Shown in pieces: positions 12,165 through 24,113 of a DNA stretch of 64,000 nt. Made by a program: the position numbers and the translations under genes. This DNA comes from Manis javanica. Taxonomy: Eukaryota > Chordata > Mammalia > Pholidota > Manidae. The notes below the pieces were generated by a model. That model made no database searches. It had not been told where the DNA came from and saw only the letters and a program-made list of their open reading frames with translations. Each line of letters begins with the position of its first letter. The stretch's first letter is position 1. The DNA lies in the NCBI RefSeq assembly GCF_040802235.1, contig NC_133169.1, forward strand, positions 47,003,034-47,067,033. The letters run 5' to 3'.

Positions 12165-12705
12165 GGTGGGGTTTGATCTCAGGTTTTTGTCCCTACAACA
12201 ACAAAGTGAAGGAGAGAAACACAGTAGTGAAGCAGAGTGACGCTTTTATTCGAATCCACTCCAAGGGAGGAACAGGCTAGAGTCAAGGCAGACAAAGGCC
12301 CTGACCTTTTAGGGGAGGGTCTATTTACCATGACCTAGCCCTGAGGCACCTCTTTTGATTTGAGGTCTTTTGACAGACAGACCAAGTTCTACACCCATTT
12401 CTCTTGGTGTGTATGTCTTCCCAAAGTGCACACAGAAATGCCCATGGTGGGGAGCAAAACAGCAATTTTATTTTAATGAGATCATGAGGGGGTGTGTTTT
12501 GGGTGGTTCTTAATTTTGTTTGATTGCCCCTGTGTTGGGACCTGGCTGGGACGGGTTGGCTAGGTTGCGATAGGCAAGCAGTCATCTCCCTGCAAAGCCT
12601 TTGTGGTCTCCTCGTGGAACCCTCTGCTTGGGTAGTGTGGCCAATTTCTTCATGAACTCTAACTTCCCCTTCCCCAGCTTCTCGCATCTACCTTAATCTC
12701 TAACA
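12165..12705 (-). repeat. Solo LTR, class I-like
   Basis: Read on the complement, the block begins TGTTAGAGATTAAGG at 12705 and carries AATAAA (complement of 12245-12250) followed by a pyrimidine-rich stretch, as in gammaretrovirus-like LTRs. No internal retroviral sequence adjoins it. The left edge is approximate and I could not define a target duplication. Confidence 0.5.
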
Positions 12706-12719
12706 GTCAGGCTAAGTCA

Positions 12720-13735
12720 ATAGTAATTGGAGAAATGGGCAATTGATTTATTATTTGAATGGCTAAAGGTTAACAAAAGAAAAACACACAGAAAGTGAAG
12801 TGTGTGCAGTGAGACCACCTCCTGTGTCTCTGCTCTGCTGTCCATGCTACACCTCTGACATTTCTGGTCACCAGATATATGGGAATTTCTTTCCAATACC
12901 AAGAGATTTTCCATTCTCCAGACAGCATCTGGGTTTCTTATAATTTCATTCAGTTCTTACAGGGAATTCAGCCTGATATCCCACAGGCTAAATGCTCATT
13001 CCCACAAGCCTGCCTGTGGCTTCTGTGCCAACTGCAAGCACAAGGGTCTGACCTGAGACGCCAGTTTCAGTCACTCGTGTCTCTGATCTGCTGGCTTCAG
13101 GAGGAAGTTCCCATGACCCCTTTCCTAGGTTCATGTAATTTTCCAAAGTGTCTCATAGAACTCAGGAAAATAATCTACTTACTAGGCTGACTAGCATAAA
13201 GCGTGGGAGTGACCAAGGATGCATGGGGCGAGCTGTGGGGTGGTGCACAGATATCTCTTGCCCTCCGTGGGTGTGCATTGCCCTCCTAGCAATTCCACCT
13301 GTGCCCCAATCAGAAGCTCTCTGAATCACATTTTGTATTTTTACAGGTTTTGTTATTTAAGCATAATTGATCAAATCATTGGCCATTGGTGATTGATTGA
13401 ACATTTAGCTCCTCTTGTCTTCTGGGAGGCCGTGGAGGTGAGTGCTGAAAACTTCTGACCTCTGATCATACTGTCAGCTTCCTGGCAACGAGCTGTGAGC
13501 CTTCAGAGAGTTTCATGCATCAGCTCACTACCGTGAACTTATGGGTTACTCTGAAGGGCCTTTTTGTGAATAACAAAAGATACCAACATAGCTCTTTTCA
13601 TTTAGACAATCCCTAGGATTCTAGGCGTCTGTGCCAGAATGGAGACAAAGCACAAACATGTACCTTTTTTTATGCATTACAACATCACAAAAGGGTAGGC
13701 CACGGCTGAGGCTTCATGAATGTTCTAGTCACCCT
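12720..13735. repeat. Ancient ERVL-type LTR remnants, probable
   Basis: Segments such as 'gatcaaatcattggccattggtgattgattg' near 13370 and 'aacaaaagatacc' to 'gaatggagacaaagcac' near 13571-13655 resemble old mammalian ERVL (MLT2-type) LTRs. Assignment is from memory of the family and needs a repeat library. Confidence 0.35.
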
Positions 13736-13839
13736 ATTTCAATCAGGTTATTCCAGAACCTTTCCCACTATCTCCATTTATCTCTGTGTTTTTAGACAAA
13801 GCAAAGTGATGTTGAAAGACCTACGTAAGACCAAGTCAT

Positions 13840-14335
13840 CCTGCTCAGAACTGCTCTGGTGCTACAGGGTCCATGCAAAGCCTGCCTTTCTGTGACCCTT
13901 CACCCTCTCATCATCTCCTGCCTCCTCCAGTGTGTTCACCCTGGTGCTGCGGACCCCACGTTCTCCTTGCTGGATCCTTCACCCTCAGCCCGTGGCTTTT
14001 ACCCACACTGTGACCCAGGCCCAAGCCCCTTCCCCACATCTGAGCTCAGTTTTGCCCTCGTGCCCTTCAGGGCTTCGCTCTGTACCCGCCTTCTCAGAGA
14101 AGCCCCTTCTTACTGGACTTGATGACTCAGGTTTTCACATCTCTTAACACACTTCACATATATATTCATATATTCATCTTATTTTTTATTAGTCTACTGT
14201 TGCTAGACAGTAAGTTCAATATAAGCAAGGGTGTCTGCCTATTCTGTTTTCTGTGTGCTTTGACAATATAAAAGAATGCCTGAGACCTGGCAAATATTTT
14301 TTTCAATGTTTAAATGAATGATTGCTAAACATTTG
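13840..14335 (+). repeat. L2 LINE 3' fragment
   Basis: The end of the block has the ordered L2 landmarks 'gtaagttcaatataagcaagg', 'tgcctattctgttttctgtg', 'atgcctgagacctggca' and 'aatatttttttcaatg..taaatgaatga', matching the conserved L2 3' end. The preceding C/T-rich sequence is consistent with the decayed L2 ORF. Short frames here are not genes. Confidence 0.6.
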
Positions 14336-14999
14336 CTATCTATATGATGCTTTAAAAAATTTTTTTTCTCTTTAGGGTGATGCCCTTCTAGTAGAAATTA
14401 TTTAAAATACACCTGGGTATGTTTTACATAATGTGGTTAAGGAAAATAAAATGTGTTAAATAGCAGGCCCTTGTGTGTATCTTCAATCCAAATGAGCTTC
14501 CTGCAAAATAGGATCCATCCACATTTTCTAATAATAAACTTAGTTTTAGGAAAGAGGAATTAAACATAAATTTCTAAGGTTATATATACCATTTTGAGAC
14601 AATCACTTTCTGGGACTTACTATACCATCTTAGACAAAGTCACATGTCAACACAAAGTACAGCAAACAATGGGCTCACCACTTTCTTTCTCTTCTGAATC
14701 TCCCCTTGTTGTGACAGCTTTTCATTTACTATATCCCAGTTATCGTATGAAAGATACTTGTAACTTCAGATGCTGTCATCCATCCAGAGTTTGTATTGTG
14801 GATGGTAATACAGTTGGAACTCAATCTGTGAGATACACATAAAAGGAGAAAAAAACTTATGTATGATTTTTCTTAAGAGAAAGTTTCCATGTGTTTACTA
14901 TGTTCAAAAAATTTATCTTAAAATGTTACTATTAATATGTCATTTTTAAATTCTGCAAAGCTATAATGGGCTTAACTTAGTCTTAAAATAAATCCAATT
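14336..14999. other. Intergenic, no gene seen
   Basis: AT-rich non-coding sequence. No feature supported. Confidence 0.4.
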
Positions 15000-15480
15000 G
15001 TGCTAGGCAGAATAATGTCCCCAGTCAAAGGTGCTTTGTTCTAATACCCAGATCATGAATATGTTCCCTTCCTATTTTGCAGATGTGATTACGTTAGGCG
15101 TGGTGAGATGGGAGATAATTTGGGAATGTCCTGTTGTGTCCAGTGAAATTACAAAAGTCCCAAAAGAGGGATGGGGGAAGAGGGAGGCAGGAGACAGAGG
15201 GGGAGATGCGGCATCATGTACAGATGGTTCCCCAAGATCCAAACACTGGCTCTGAAAGTGGAGGGACCACAGGCAAGGCAGGGAGTGGTTTCCAGAATCT
15301 GAGAAAGGCTAGAAATGGATTCTCCCCTACAGCCTTCAGAAAGGAGTGCAGACTCTCCTGACACCTTGATTTCAGCCCAGCAATACTAATGTCAGACTTG
15401 TGAGCTCTAGAACTGTAAGACAATCAGCCATGTCATTTTAAGCAAATGAGTTTGATGCAGCTGCCATACCAATAAATAAT
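15000..15480 (+). repeat. MLT1-like ancient LTR
   Basis: The order of motifs matches MaLR LTRs: 'ataatgtcccc' near the start, 'tttgcagatgtgattacgtta', 'ggagggaccac', 'ggattctcccctacagcct', 'gacaccttgatttcagccc', and 'agaactgtaagacaat' near the end. It overlaps several meaningless frames on both strands. Confidence 0.5.
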
Positions 15481-15559
15481 TTTATCAACTTTTAAACATA
15501 ACCGTAAGAATAATGAGCTCTGATTGCAGAGCATAAGCATGACTGAAGCACGTTCCTAA

Positions 15560-15715
15560 TAATATGTTAGTGCTGAATTTATGCCAGGCATTGTTTCTTT
15601 ATGCTCCTCATCAATGTGTTTTGATGTAGTCACTCTGCAGAGCACACCCATGGAGTCACGTACTGTGATAATCACTATCTTGCAGCTGGAGAAACTGAGG
15701 TTAAAAGTGGGCAAG
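15560..15715 (+). repeat. MIR SINE remnant
   Basis: 'tatgccaggcattgttt', a diverged middle, then 'gataatcactatcttgcagctggagaaactgagg' follow the order of the MIR consensus core (tgtgccaggcactgtt ... ccattttacagatgaggaaactgagg). Confidence 0.65.
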
Positions 15716-17789
15716 TGGTGGGCCTTTGTCTTGGCTCAAGGGCTCAGGTTTTGTTTTCCTTACTTACCACAATTAAGTTCAACTGACACCCAAATGCACA
15801 CTATCTTTTTAGGTATCAGTTAGGTTTACAAAAAGTGAAGAAAAGTCCAAGGAATATAGGCTTCAAGGCCAGGATCACATTTAACAGTAATTTGAATTTC
15901 TGATTAAAAGGTGTCAACAGTGTTGTAAAGTAATAAAAGGAAGTTAATTGTTTCCAGAAATCCAAAAGGCATTCAAACTCCAGGGCAATGCTTAGCCATC
16001 TTGCATCTGCATGCAGTGCGTCTAACTGGCTGCCTGGCTTCCTGCTGAGGTCCCATGGAAAGAAAAGTGTTCACCTGATATACCATGAGAAAGACTTGCA
16101 AGCCCCAGACTTATATATCACTGAGGGCAACCTCCCATCTCTAAGGAGACATAATAGTGCCACATCCAGGAGACCTGCCCCCAGGCTTCCACCAGTTCAA
16201 ACAATACTAGATTTGCAGCCCTGTAAAGATAATATCATATTTCCTTTCAAGGATGGGATTTGAAGGGAATCCTCTGTAATGTGTGTCAGGGAGAAGTGGC
16301 AGAGTTCACTCAAGAATAAATGATTCCTGTCACGGGGATAAAAGTGAGGCATAGGGAACATAGTCTATAGTTTTGCAATATCTATGTCATTATAATATCT
16401 TTGATGACAGATGTTAATTATTCTTATAGTGCTAAGCATATATTAATGTGTATAATCATCAAATGATTGTATTATATGCCTGAAACCAATGTAATGTTGT
16501 ATATCAAACATACTTCAGTACAAAATAATAAATGAACCCTGTGAATTAGAGAATAAGAGCATTATTCAATGCTGAGCAAAGATTAAACAAAACATATCAA
16601 ATATTGCATGGAGGTGTAAATTCTATTTAAATCCTTGTATAGTAAATTGAAATGTTTTGAGAGCAATTTTTTCAAAACTTTACAAACCTAGAACCAAGAG
16701 TTAAATTATCAAGTTTTTAAAAACGTAATCAGCTTCTACTATATTTTTCTAAGTGCAGATGCTCCTAAATAGGAAGAGGAGGTCATTTGTTTTTATAATA
16801 GTATTTTACAAAAAAGACAAAAATAAAATGTTAACTGCAACCAGATCTCGATATTCTTATGGTCATGTCTGATTTTGCTGTTGAAACACAGTACATCACT
16901 CTCTTAAGCCAAAGCCTCCCTAAAGGGGGAGGTGCTCTGAGTGCTTCTCCACTGTTGATCTAGGTGATTAGTTCTATGGAAACAGACATTTTCAAGATGA
17001 TTATTCCCTTCTTGAGCTGAATCCAAGTTAGTCATTAAACACAATGTCATTGGAAAATTAAAGGTGTTCTCGGCCTTCGTTTCCAACCAACCAGTCCCCT
17101 CTGATTTTGCCAGGTGGCTGCCTAAAAGCAGCTCTCGCTCCTTCTCCCTGACTGTGGACTTACCGCTGAATGCATGATGACACCTTCATCTGACTCGTGT
17201 GAGGCCACTGGTGTGGGTGCTCAGCTGGGCGTCGGCCGTCCATGGCTACAGGCTTGGAACTTGACATTAAATCACGTGGTTTCTTCCCTGTAGTATGAGC
17301 ACCAGGAGACTTTCTCAACAGGAAAGATGCCGGGAGCACTGGTTAATTTATCTTCTGCTGCACAGACCAGGGTGTAGGAATGCAGACTGACCACCGAGCT
17401 TACTCAATTTGAACCTCTCATTGAGAGATGGGTGGTATAAATGTTGACTATTGAGGGTTCTTGTAAATTGTTCATGGGAATTTGAATGGATATTATTTTG
17501 TGAGATGGTACAAAGCCAATATCAGTACGTTGAAAATAATGTGTATAGATTTCCACCCATATGAAATGTTAAATGGAAATCAAGAGATAAGCAGACAACT
17601 TTGTAAAAGTATTCATCTTGATATTATTTGCAATATTAGAAAGCAGAGGCAACTTAAGCATCTGCTTCAGAAACATAATAAGTAATTTGGATTTTAGTAT
17701 TAACATTCACAATTCCAAGTGACCATTAGGATATGAAGTGGATTCATAATTATTATTCTGGTATGACAATTTCATTATATTCTTAGTGA
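15716..17789. other. Intergenic, no gene seen
   Basis: Mostly AT-rich sequence. Short frames at 15988-16263 and 17482-17685 have no recognisable domain and no counterpart in duplication copy B. The region 16280-16540 has the look of an old repeat tail, but I cannot name it. Confidence 0.35.
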
Positions 17790-18020
17790 AAAATTTGGTA
17801 TATATACACATATGTGTATCACATATATATAAAATAAGGACATGTATATATATATATATATATATCACCAATATGTATGATGAGGATATATGTACATTTA
17901 TATATGTGTGTATATATAACTATATATAGTTTAATATGCTGTTATATATGTATTAATGTATACATAAGTATATACATGTATATATATATATATATACACC
18001 TATGTATGCATATACATGTA
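17790..18020. repeat. TA/TG-rich microsatellite
   Basis: Interrupted (TA)n and (TATG)n tracts, including a pure TA run near 17847-17865 and another near 17977-17996. Likely polymorphic in length. Confidence 0.8.
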
Positions 18021-18559
18021 ATTATGGAGTAAATCAAAGTATTCACAGATAGTGGAATTTCAACTGACAATAGTTTATTCTTAACTATATTTTCTGTCTT
18101 CCTTCAATTATAGATTATGTGGGTAAAAACAATTCACTTTTAAGTCAAAGGACAAGCCTCTTATTCAAGACTTGGGCAATAAAATCTCTCACATCTCAGC
18201 CGTTGTATGCTGGGAGGATGACTGAGCTGGCATGAATGCACACCAGAATCCTTCCCACTCGGCTGCTGCACCCAAGAGTAGAATTCACCTGTTTCTTTCC
18301 AACACTTAAGCTTCCATACCCCTAGATGTCATCTGAAATATCTGTTTCTGATCTTAAAATATTCACTTTAGTCTATGTAAGTTAAATGTGGACAGAATCA
18401 CTAGTATACACACATCAAAATATCATAAAATATTAATTATAAACATATAATGTATTGTAAAAGCATACTAGTTATTTGGCAAAGAGAAAAGAAATACATA
18501 CAAAGAGTGCTCAGAAATTTTTGAGACTTACCACGGTATAAACAACTCCATTTTTCTAG
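18021..18559. other. Intergenic, no gene seen
   Basis: Unremarkable AT-rich sequence between the microsatellite and the second duplication block. Confidence 0.35.
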
Positions 18560-19036
18560 AGTAATTTTCCCAGATTTCTACAATCACACCAGTCAAGTCA
18601 CTCATCAAGTTCATCACTGACTAAAAGGACGTCAGAACAGCCCTTTTGCTCAGGGTTATTTTGAGGAGTCTGTGGTAAGGCTTTCATAACAGTACCTTGA
18701 CCCTAATAATGTAATTTAAATGTTCTTTATAACTTTAAGTTCTCCTCTTACTCAGAATAAATAACTCTCCACTTTGTTGATTATGGAAAGAGAACAGGCT
18801 CCAGAGCAAGAAAATGCTATTAATTTCTGAATTTGAAAATGGACAGTATACATATCCTTGTTTTATTCACTTTAATTCATTTATTTTAAATTCCCATATA
18901 TTTAAAGTAGACATTACAAAATTTGTAATTTTTAGATAACAATTATAAGATTATAAAAACAGCTTCAAATCAAATAATGTTGGATCAGTAAATTTGTCTT
19001 GAGACTGAACTCATTTAATGTAGCACAGCACACAGT

Positions 19037-19340
19037 TTCTTTTTATTTTTTATTTTGATATCATTAATATACAATTACATGAGGAACATTATGTTTACTA
19101 GACTCCCCCCTTCACCAAGTACCCCCCAAATACCCCACTACAGTCACTGCCCATCAGCCTAGTAGGATGCTGTACAATCACTGCTTGTCTTCTCTGTGTT
19201 CTGTACTGCCCTCCCCGTGCCCCACCCCCTACATTATGTGTGCTGATTGTAATGCCCCTTATTTCCCTTCTCCCTCCCTTCCCAACCACCGTCCCCAGTC
19301 CCTTTCCCTTTGGTAACTGTTAGTCCATTCTTGGTTTCTT
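19037..19340 (-). mobile_element. 5'-truncated L1, 3' end only
   Basis: About 300 bp of L1 3' UTR on the complement: an A/T tail region, 'acaattacatgaggaacat', 'tgtttactagac', then the C-rich 'cttcccaaccaccgtcccc' and 'ttggtaactgttagtcc'. It matches the 3' ends at 23777 and 38111, so it belongs to the same L1 lineage. Copy B lacks it. Confidence 0.8.
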
Positions 19341-20214
19341 AATAATACTCAAAGACAAAGAATTTTTCAATTTTTCAGATTAAAAAGACTATTGTTTGCA
19401 AGTACCCCTGACTCCATTGAAATTCATATTAATTCTTCTGTCACGGGAGAGTTTTCCCCAAGTTTATGCAGTGAGGTAAGGAAGCGGGTGTGAATATCAC
19501 AGGTCCAAAACCAAAAATGTAACTATGTTCAGACATGTCTCCTTATTTTACCTTCTGCATTATTGGCTATGCATTAAATAACTGCACATTTCAGTCAAAA
19601 ACTGGGGAAATTCGGGAAATGAATAAAGTTGATAAAGTCAACTGAAATGTGTAATCCTGACCTGCATGTAACTCTACATTTTCGTTCAATATGGAAGGAA
19701 AAATCCTTTTGTCTCCAGAGCACATCAAAGCATCACTGATAAGGCCTGTTTGCTCAAAAGGAAAACAGAGTCATGATGTATCTAGCAAAAGCCAGCCAGT
19801 GATGTGCTCTTGGCAGGAGCTACACTTTTAAAACATATGACATGACAATTTGTGAATTTGAAAAGAATTTAGATGTGGTTATTTTGTTTCCACCTTAACC
19901 TTGACATGTGATACTACATGGGCATTAATAGACACCTAATATTTTGACCTCTGGTTTCCACCACAACTCTACAAACCTGGGATTCCCAGGAAAAGGGGAA
20001 AAAGTAATTACAAAACATTTAAATTTGTATTTTTGAGTGGTACAACTCTTAAAATTAAATGGTGCTTGTTCTCTCATTCAGTTTATTTGGAGAACTCATT
20101 TACTATATGGGGGGAATTTCTCGGGATGAATCAAAGAACAAACAGAAGATCACTATTCTTGCTTGTATGATTAATAAAAACTAATATAATAGACTTAAAA
20201 TCTGATACAGGGCA

Positions 20215-21305
20215 GAGACAGGAGACAAGCATCATAATTAATTTTCCAAAAAAGCCAAGATATAAACAGTATATTAAGAACAGGAGGAACCCAATCTTAA
20301 GGTTAAGATTCCATTTTAAAAACCAGGGACTTAGGAGGTAATATTCCCAACACATTCTATAGTAATCAGACAATAACCCACCCTGTCTTAGATCAGGGCA
20401 AGTAGACCTAAATGATATGCTCCCCCAACTGCTTGAGGGTAACCACTATCCTGGAGAGGAACTGGATCAATAGATTCCTTGTGTTAAGTTTATCCTACAG
20501 AATTATGTGGAGGACAGAGTGTTGATGAGGAGGACATAGTGTCTGTCCCTGGAGAGAGACATTATGAGACCACATGTGAAGCCTACACCTGCTGCCCTTT
20601 GCCCCATTCTTGAAAGCCTTCAAAGAGGGAACTCCCATCCTTGCAGTGCACCTTCCCTTTGAGGTTGCCCACACTCCCCTTTAAGTGCATACATTTAAAT
20701 AAAGCTTTCCTACTGTTCAAATTATTGTTTTCTCTTTGTGTTAGTTCATCTTATTTCCAAGTCTTCACTATGTGTCTACTTTACTCCTGATAAGGAGGGA
20801 GGGGCTGCTGAGAGCTCAGATTTGGGACTGCAAGTTCCCATCACCTGGGGGACCAGGACGGACCTGCAGTTGCACCATCTGCTCTTAGCAGCCTGCCTGA
20901 AAGTCTCCTTTCTTTGGGAAGTTCTCAGAACATAATCTCCCTCCATACTGTGCTCCATGGCTCCTCCAAATCTTGGGGTGGTAGGAGCTAGTCCCCATGC
21001 CATGCAGATCCCAGCAGACATGAGATACCGGGTGACCCTGGCCTCAGGAGCTGTCAGGGGATCTGCCCTATGCTGAGTAGGAGTTCAATGAGCTTTCCCT
21101 CCTTTCCTCTGCACCTCTTTGCTCTCTGTTACCTGCAAAGCAGCTGCCATTCTCTGCTGCTCTCGCTTTATTGAATTCCTTCCTTACCTACACTCTTCTG
21201 ACTGGCTTGAGGATTCTTTCTTATTCAAAGTCAAGAACCCTCCCCGTCCAGGTTGAGGTTTCACCTGGTGCACAGGCAGAGACCTCCGCAGCTGCAGCTG
21301 CCTGG
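20215..21305 (+). mobile_element. LTR-like insertion specific to copy A
   Basis: Copy A and copy B align on both sides (A near 20200 and 21320; B near 53250-53290), but about 1.1 kb is present only in A. Within it 'aataaagctttcctactg' at about 20698, followed by T-rich sequence, resembles the polyadenylation/U5 part of a class I LTR on +. No coding frame with retroviral domains is seen. Exact ends and family are not determined. Confidence 0.5.
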
Positions 21306-22037
21306 CAACAAATCGAATCAAGGAAAATGAAATAAAGTGGTATAGGATAATCAAGAGTTGATGCCACAGGCACGTACTTATCACCTTTATATTCTTATCT
21401 AATTGTACAAATCAAGATATAGTAGAAGAGAGAATTAATTTTCTTGAAATTTAAGTATCTGGTATTTTGAAAGAAGCACTCACTGGGATGCTTGATAAAC
21501 GTTTGCCAAGATCAATGTATTCATGCAGGTTTACCACATCTATCTTCAACACAATCCCAAATGAAAAAAAAACATGTATCAAAAATGCTTCTGGTTTTAG
21601 TCCATTACATGTTATTGAACAGACTCTTGTTTAGTTAGATAACATTTCAATCTTATGAAGTGTCCATTACTACAATGTCCTGCTCCACTTCTTTATATAG
21701 TCAGTATCTAAAGTTTTAAACATCAGTTTTCACACTCTTACCAGACCATTTAGCGGGACTCCTCTTTGTCCAAAGTCAGGAGTCTATCTTGGCTGGGAAG
21801 TACTGACACATTTTAGATAAATGCAGCCTGTATTCTCTCCTTCCCACTAAGCATCTAAATATTTCAAGTTTCTCTGATCACTCCTTCATTTCTGAATTCT
21901 TCCTGTATATTATTAATCAAGTATTAAATCAGATATTGTGTAATCCATTAAAAATTATATATAATATCAATAACATTTTAATTTATTATGTAAATTAAAA
22001 TGAAAATATATATTGAAGCTTAGGTGCAGGTAATTTC

Positions 22038-23612
22038 TTTTTTTTTTTGAGAGGGCATCTCTCATATTTATTGATCATATGGTTGTTAACAACAGTAAAG
22101 TTCTGTATAGGGGACTCAATGTACAATCATTGATCAACCCCATGCCTAATTCTCAACAGTCTCCAATCTTCTGAAGCATAAGGAACAAGTTTTTACATGG
22201 TGAACAAGTTCTTACATAGTGAATAAACAATCAGGTCAATTATGATTATTCGTTTGATTTTTATACTTGATTTGTATGTGAATCCCACATTTCTCCCTTA
22301 TTATTATTATTTTTTTTTTTATTAAAATTCTGAAGTGGTAGGTAGATGCAAGATGAAGGTAGAAAACATAGCTTAGTGCTGTAAGAGGGCAAATGTAGAT
22401 GATCAGATGTGTGCCTGTAGACTAAGTGTTAATCCAAGCTAGACAAGGGCAATAGAACATCCATGGATGCAAAAGATTTCTCTCAAAATGGGGGGGTGCG
22501 GTTCTAAGCCTCACCTCTGTTGATCCCCAATTTCTCACCTGATGGCCCCCCTACAACTGTGCCTGTCTTGGGTTGTTCCTCCTTTGAGGAATCTTATCCG
22601 TCTCTGGCTAACCAGTCATCTTCCGGGGCCATCAGGGAAATGTAAAGTTGGCAAGTGAGAGAGGAGCAATATTGTTTGAAAAGGTTAGCTTCTTACTTTT
22701 TTGCAGATTTATGCCCTGTGGCTTCTATCCCCAGAATTTGTCTTGAGGTATCTTTACCACTTGGAAGAATTATGATACTCAGTAATTTCATCATGAGGCA
22801 TGAATTCTACTTAGGGTTTGTAATTATGAAGGAAGAAGAGAAGCTATAGAAGTAGCAGATGGAAGAAAACATAGGAAGATTGATTATTTCTTTGACATAT
22901 CTTCTCGTAGTGTAATAGGTTTTAAATTATGTATAGGTTTTAAATTACTAATTAAATTGCGTGCACACATTAACATAATAGGAATACAGCTACATAACCA
23001 AAGCAGAACTACAATTACCAGCCATATCCAGTGAAACCAAGAAAACCATTTAGGCACCCTAGGCATTTGTGAAAACTTATCAATGATATGATGGATATTG
23101 TCTAACTGAATTTGAATATTTTGAGAAAAATCACACAAATTAAATAACACATTCCTGGGAACTGTTTACATCCCACATGTTCTTTTCATAGTAGATAGTC
23201 TGTAGTTGCAAGATTCCGGAGCGCTGCAACTTGCACATCTCATAATTCTTGGTTGAGTTCTGACAGTATAGATCCAGTGAAATTTGTTGTTTTACTGTAT
23301 GCACAGGTCAGCTTAGATATCTCCTTCTTCATTTCAATGGCAAGTCCAGGAACTGGTGGGATGAATGCCGCTACAACTGCAGCAGTGCCAGGATCTTTGT
23401 TGAAGTTTTTTGATGACCATCTTCTGGAATGACTCTTCCACAGAATGTTGTTGTTGGAAGTTCTTCTTCATATCGTATCTTAATTCGTTTTCTGGGTAGC
23501 CAAATTAGGGTTTGATCCTCTGTATAAATACAAAAAAACCCTTTGCCCACACTTTGATATGCCCTTTATCCCATTGTGAAGAACTTATTGGAGATCACCA
23601 TACAGGAACTGC
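22038..23612 (-). mobile_element. Poly(A)-tailed class II retrovirus-derived retroposon (long copy)
   Basis: On the - strand this unit ends with AATAAA, about 18 bases ('tatgagagatgccctctc') and an A tail (T run at 22038-22048 on +). That is the form of a processed, polyadenylated transcript rather than a provirus. From its 5' side it holds a piece resembling the C-terminus of a class II integrase (about 23470-23550, YTEDQTLIWLPRKRIKIR), then an envelope membrane-anchor remnant (22884-23150), then an LTR-like region to the tail. The copy at 59440-60127 shares the LTR-like part and the same 3' end. Most of env, and all of gag and the rest of pol, are missing. I cannot name the family. Left flank 'ggtaatttc'; a target duplication could not be defined here because both edges are T-rich. 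Confidence 0.7.
22884..23150 (-). pseudogene. Envelope transmembrane-subunit remnant
   Basis: An 88-codon frame with a helical stretch (NIQIQLDNIHHIIDKF), then W-F-S-W-F-H-W-I-W and a long hydrophobic anchor (LVIVVLLWLCSCIPIMLM), then a short polar tail. This is the layout of the end of a retroviral TM subunit: coiled region, tryptophan-rich membrane-proximal part, anchor and cytoplasmic tail. It sits just upstream (in the - sense) of the LTR-like part of the retroposon, where env would end. Upstream frames are broken, so no functional protein is expected. Confidence 0.55.
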
Positions 23613-24113
23613 TTTTTTTTTTTAAGAGAAATGAATATTATCAGAAAAATGTACTTCCATAGCTGATCATCTGACACCCTTTAAATTATCAAAATTAAGG
23701 ATATTTAAAGCATGCATTAATCGGTGATTTGCAGTTAGTTTTATCCTATCAGGGAGTAGTCCCCCTATTCTCTCTATTTTTTTAACATTAATCTACAATT
23801 ACATGAAGAACATTATGTTTACTAGGCTCTCCCCTATACCAGGTCACCCCCCACAAACCCCCTTACAGTCACTGTCCATCAGCATAGCAAAATGTTGTAT
23901 AATCACTAGTTGTCTTCTCTGCATTGTACAGCCCTCCCCTTTCTCCCACCCCCCCATTATGCATGCTATTCACAATACCCCCTTTCTTCTCCACCCCCTT
24001 ATCCCTCCCTAACCACCCATCCTCCCCAGTCCCTTTCCCTTTGGTACCTGTTAGTCCATTCTTGGGTTCTGTGATTCTGCTGCTGTTTTGTTCCTTCAGT
24101 ATTCCGTTTGTTC

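Larger units (their letters stand above)
18560..21990 (+). repeat. Duplication copy A, block 2 (paired with 52010-53900)
   Basis: Collinear with 52010-53900. Paired landmarks: 'tctccactttgttgattatgg' near 18767 with 'tccccacttttagtcattgtgg' near 52162; 'tttctgaatttgaaaatgga' near 18823 with 'ttctgaacttgaaaatga' near 52225; the 19370-19490 stretch with 52495-52590; and 'aaaatgaaataaagtgg' near 21326 with 'aaaatgaaatgaagcaa' near 53286. The extra length in A is explained by an L1 3' fragment (19037-19340) and a 1.1 kb LTR-like insert (20215-21305). Confidence 0.7.

Noticed and set aside
12325-12687. 120-codon frame on -
   Set aside because: Lies entirely within the solo LTR; no retroviral or host domain.
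22655-22849. 64-codon frame on + in the retroposon
   Set aside because: Opposite strand to the element's transcript, no domain.
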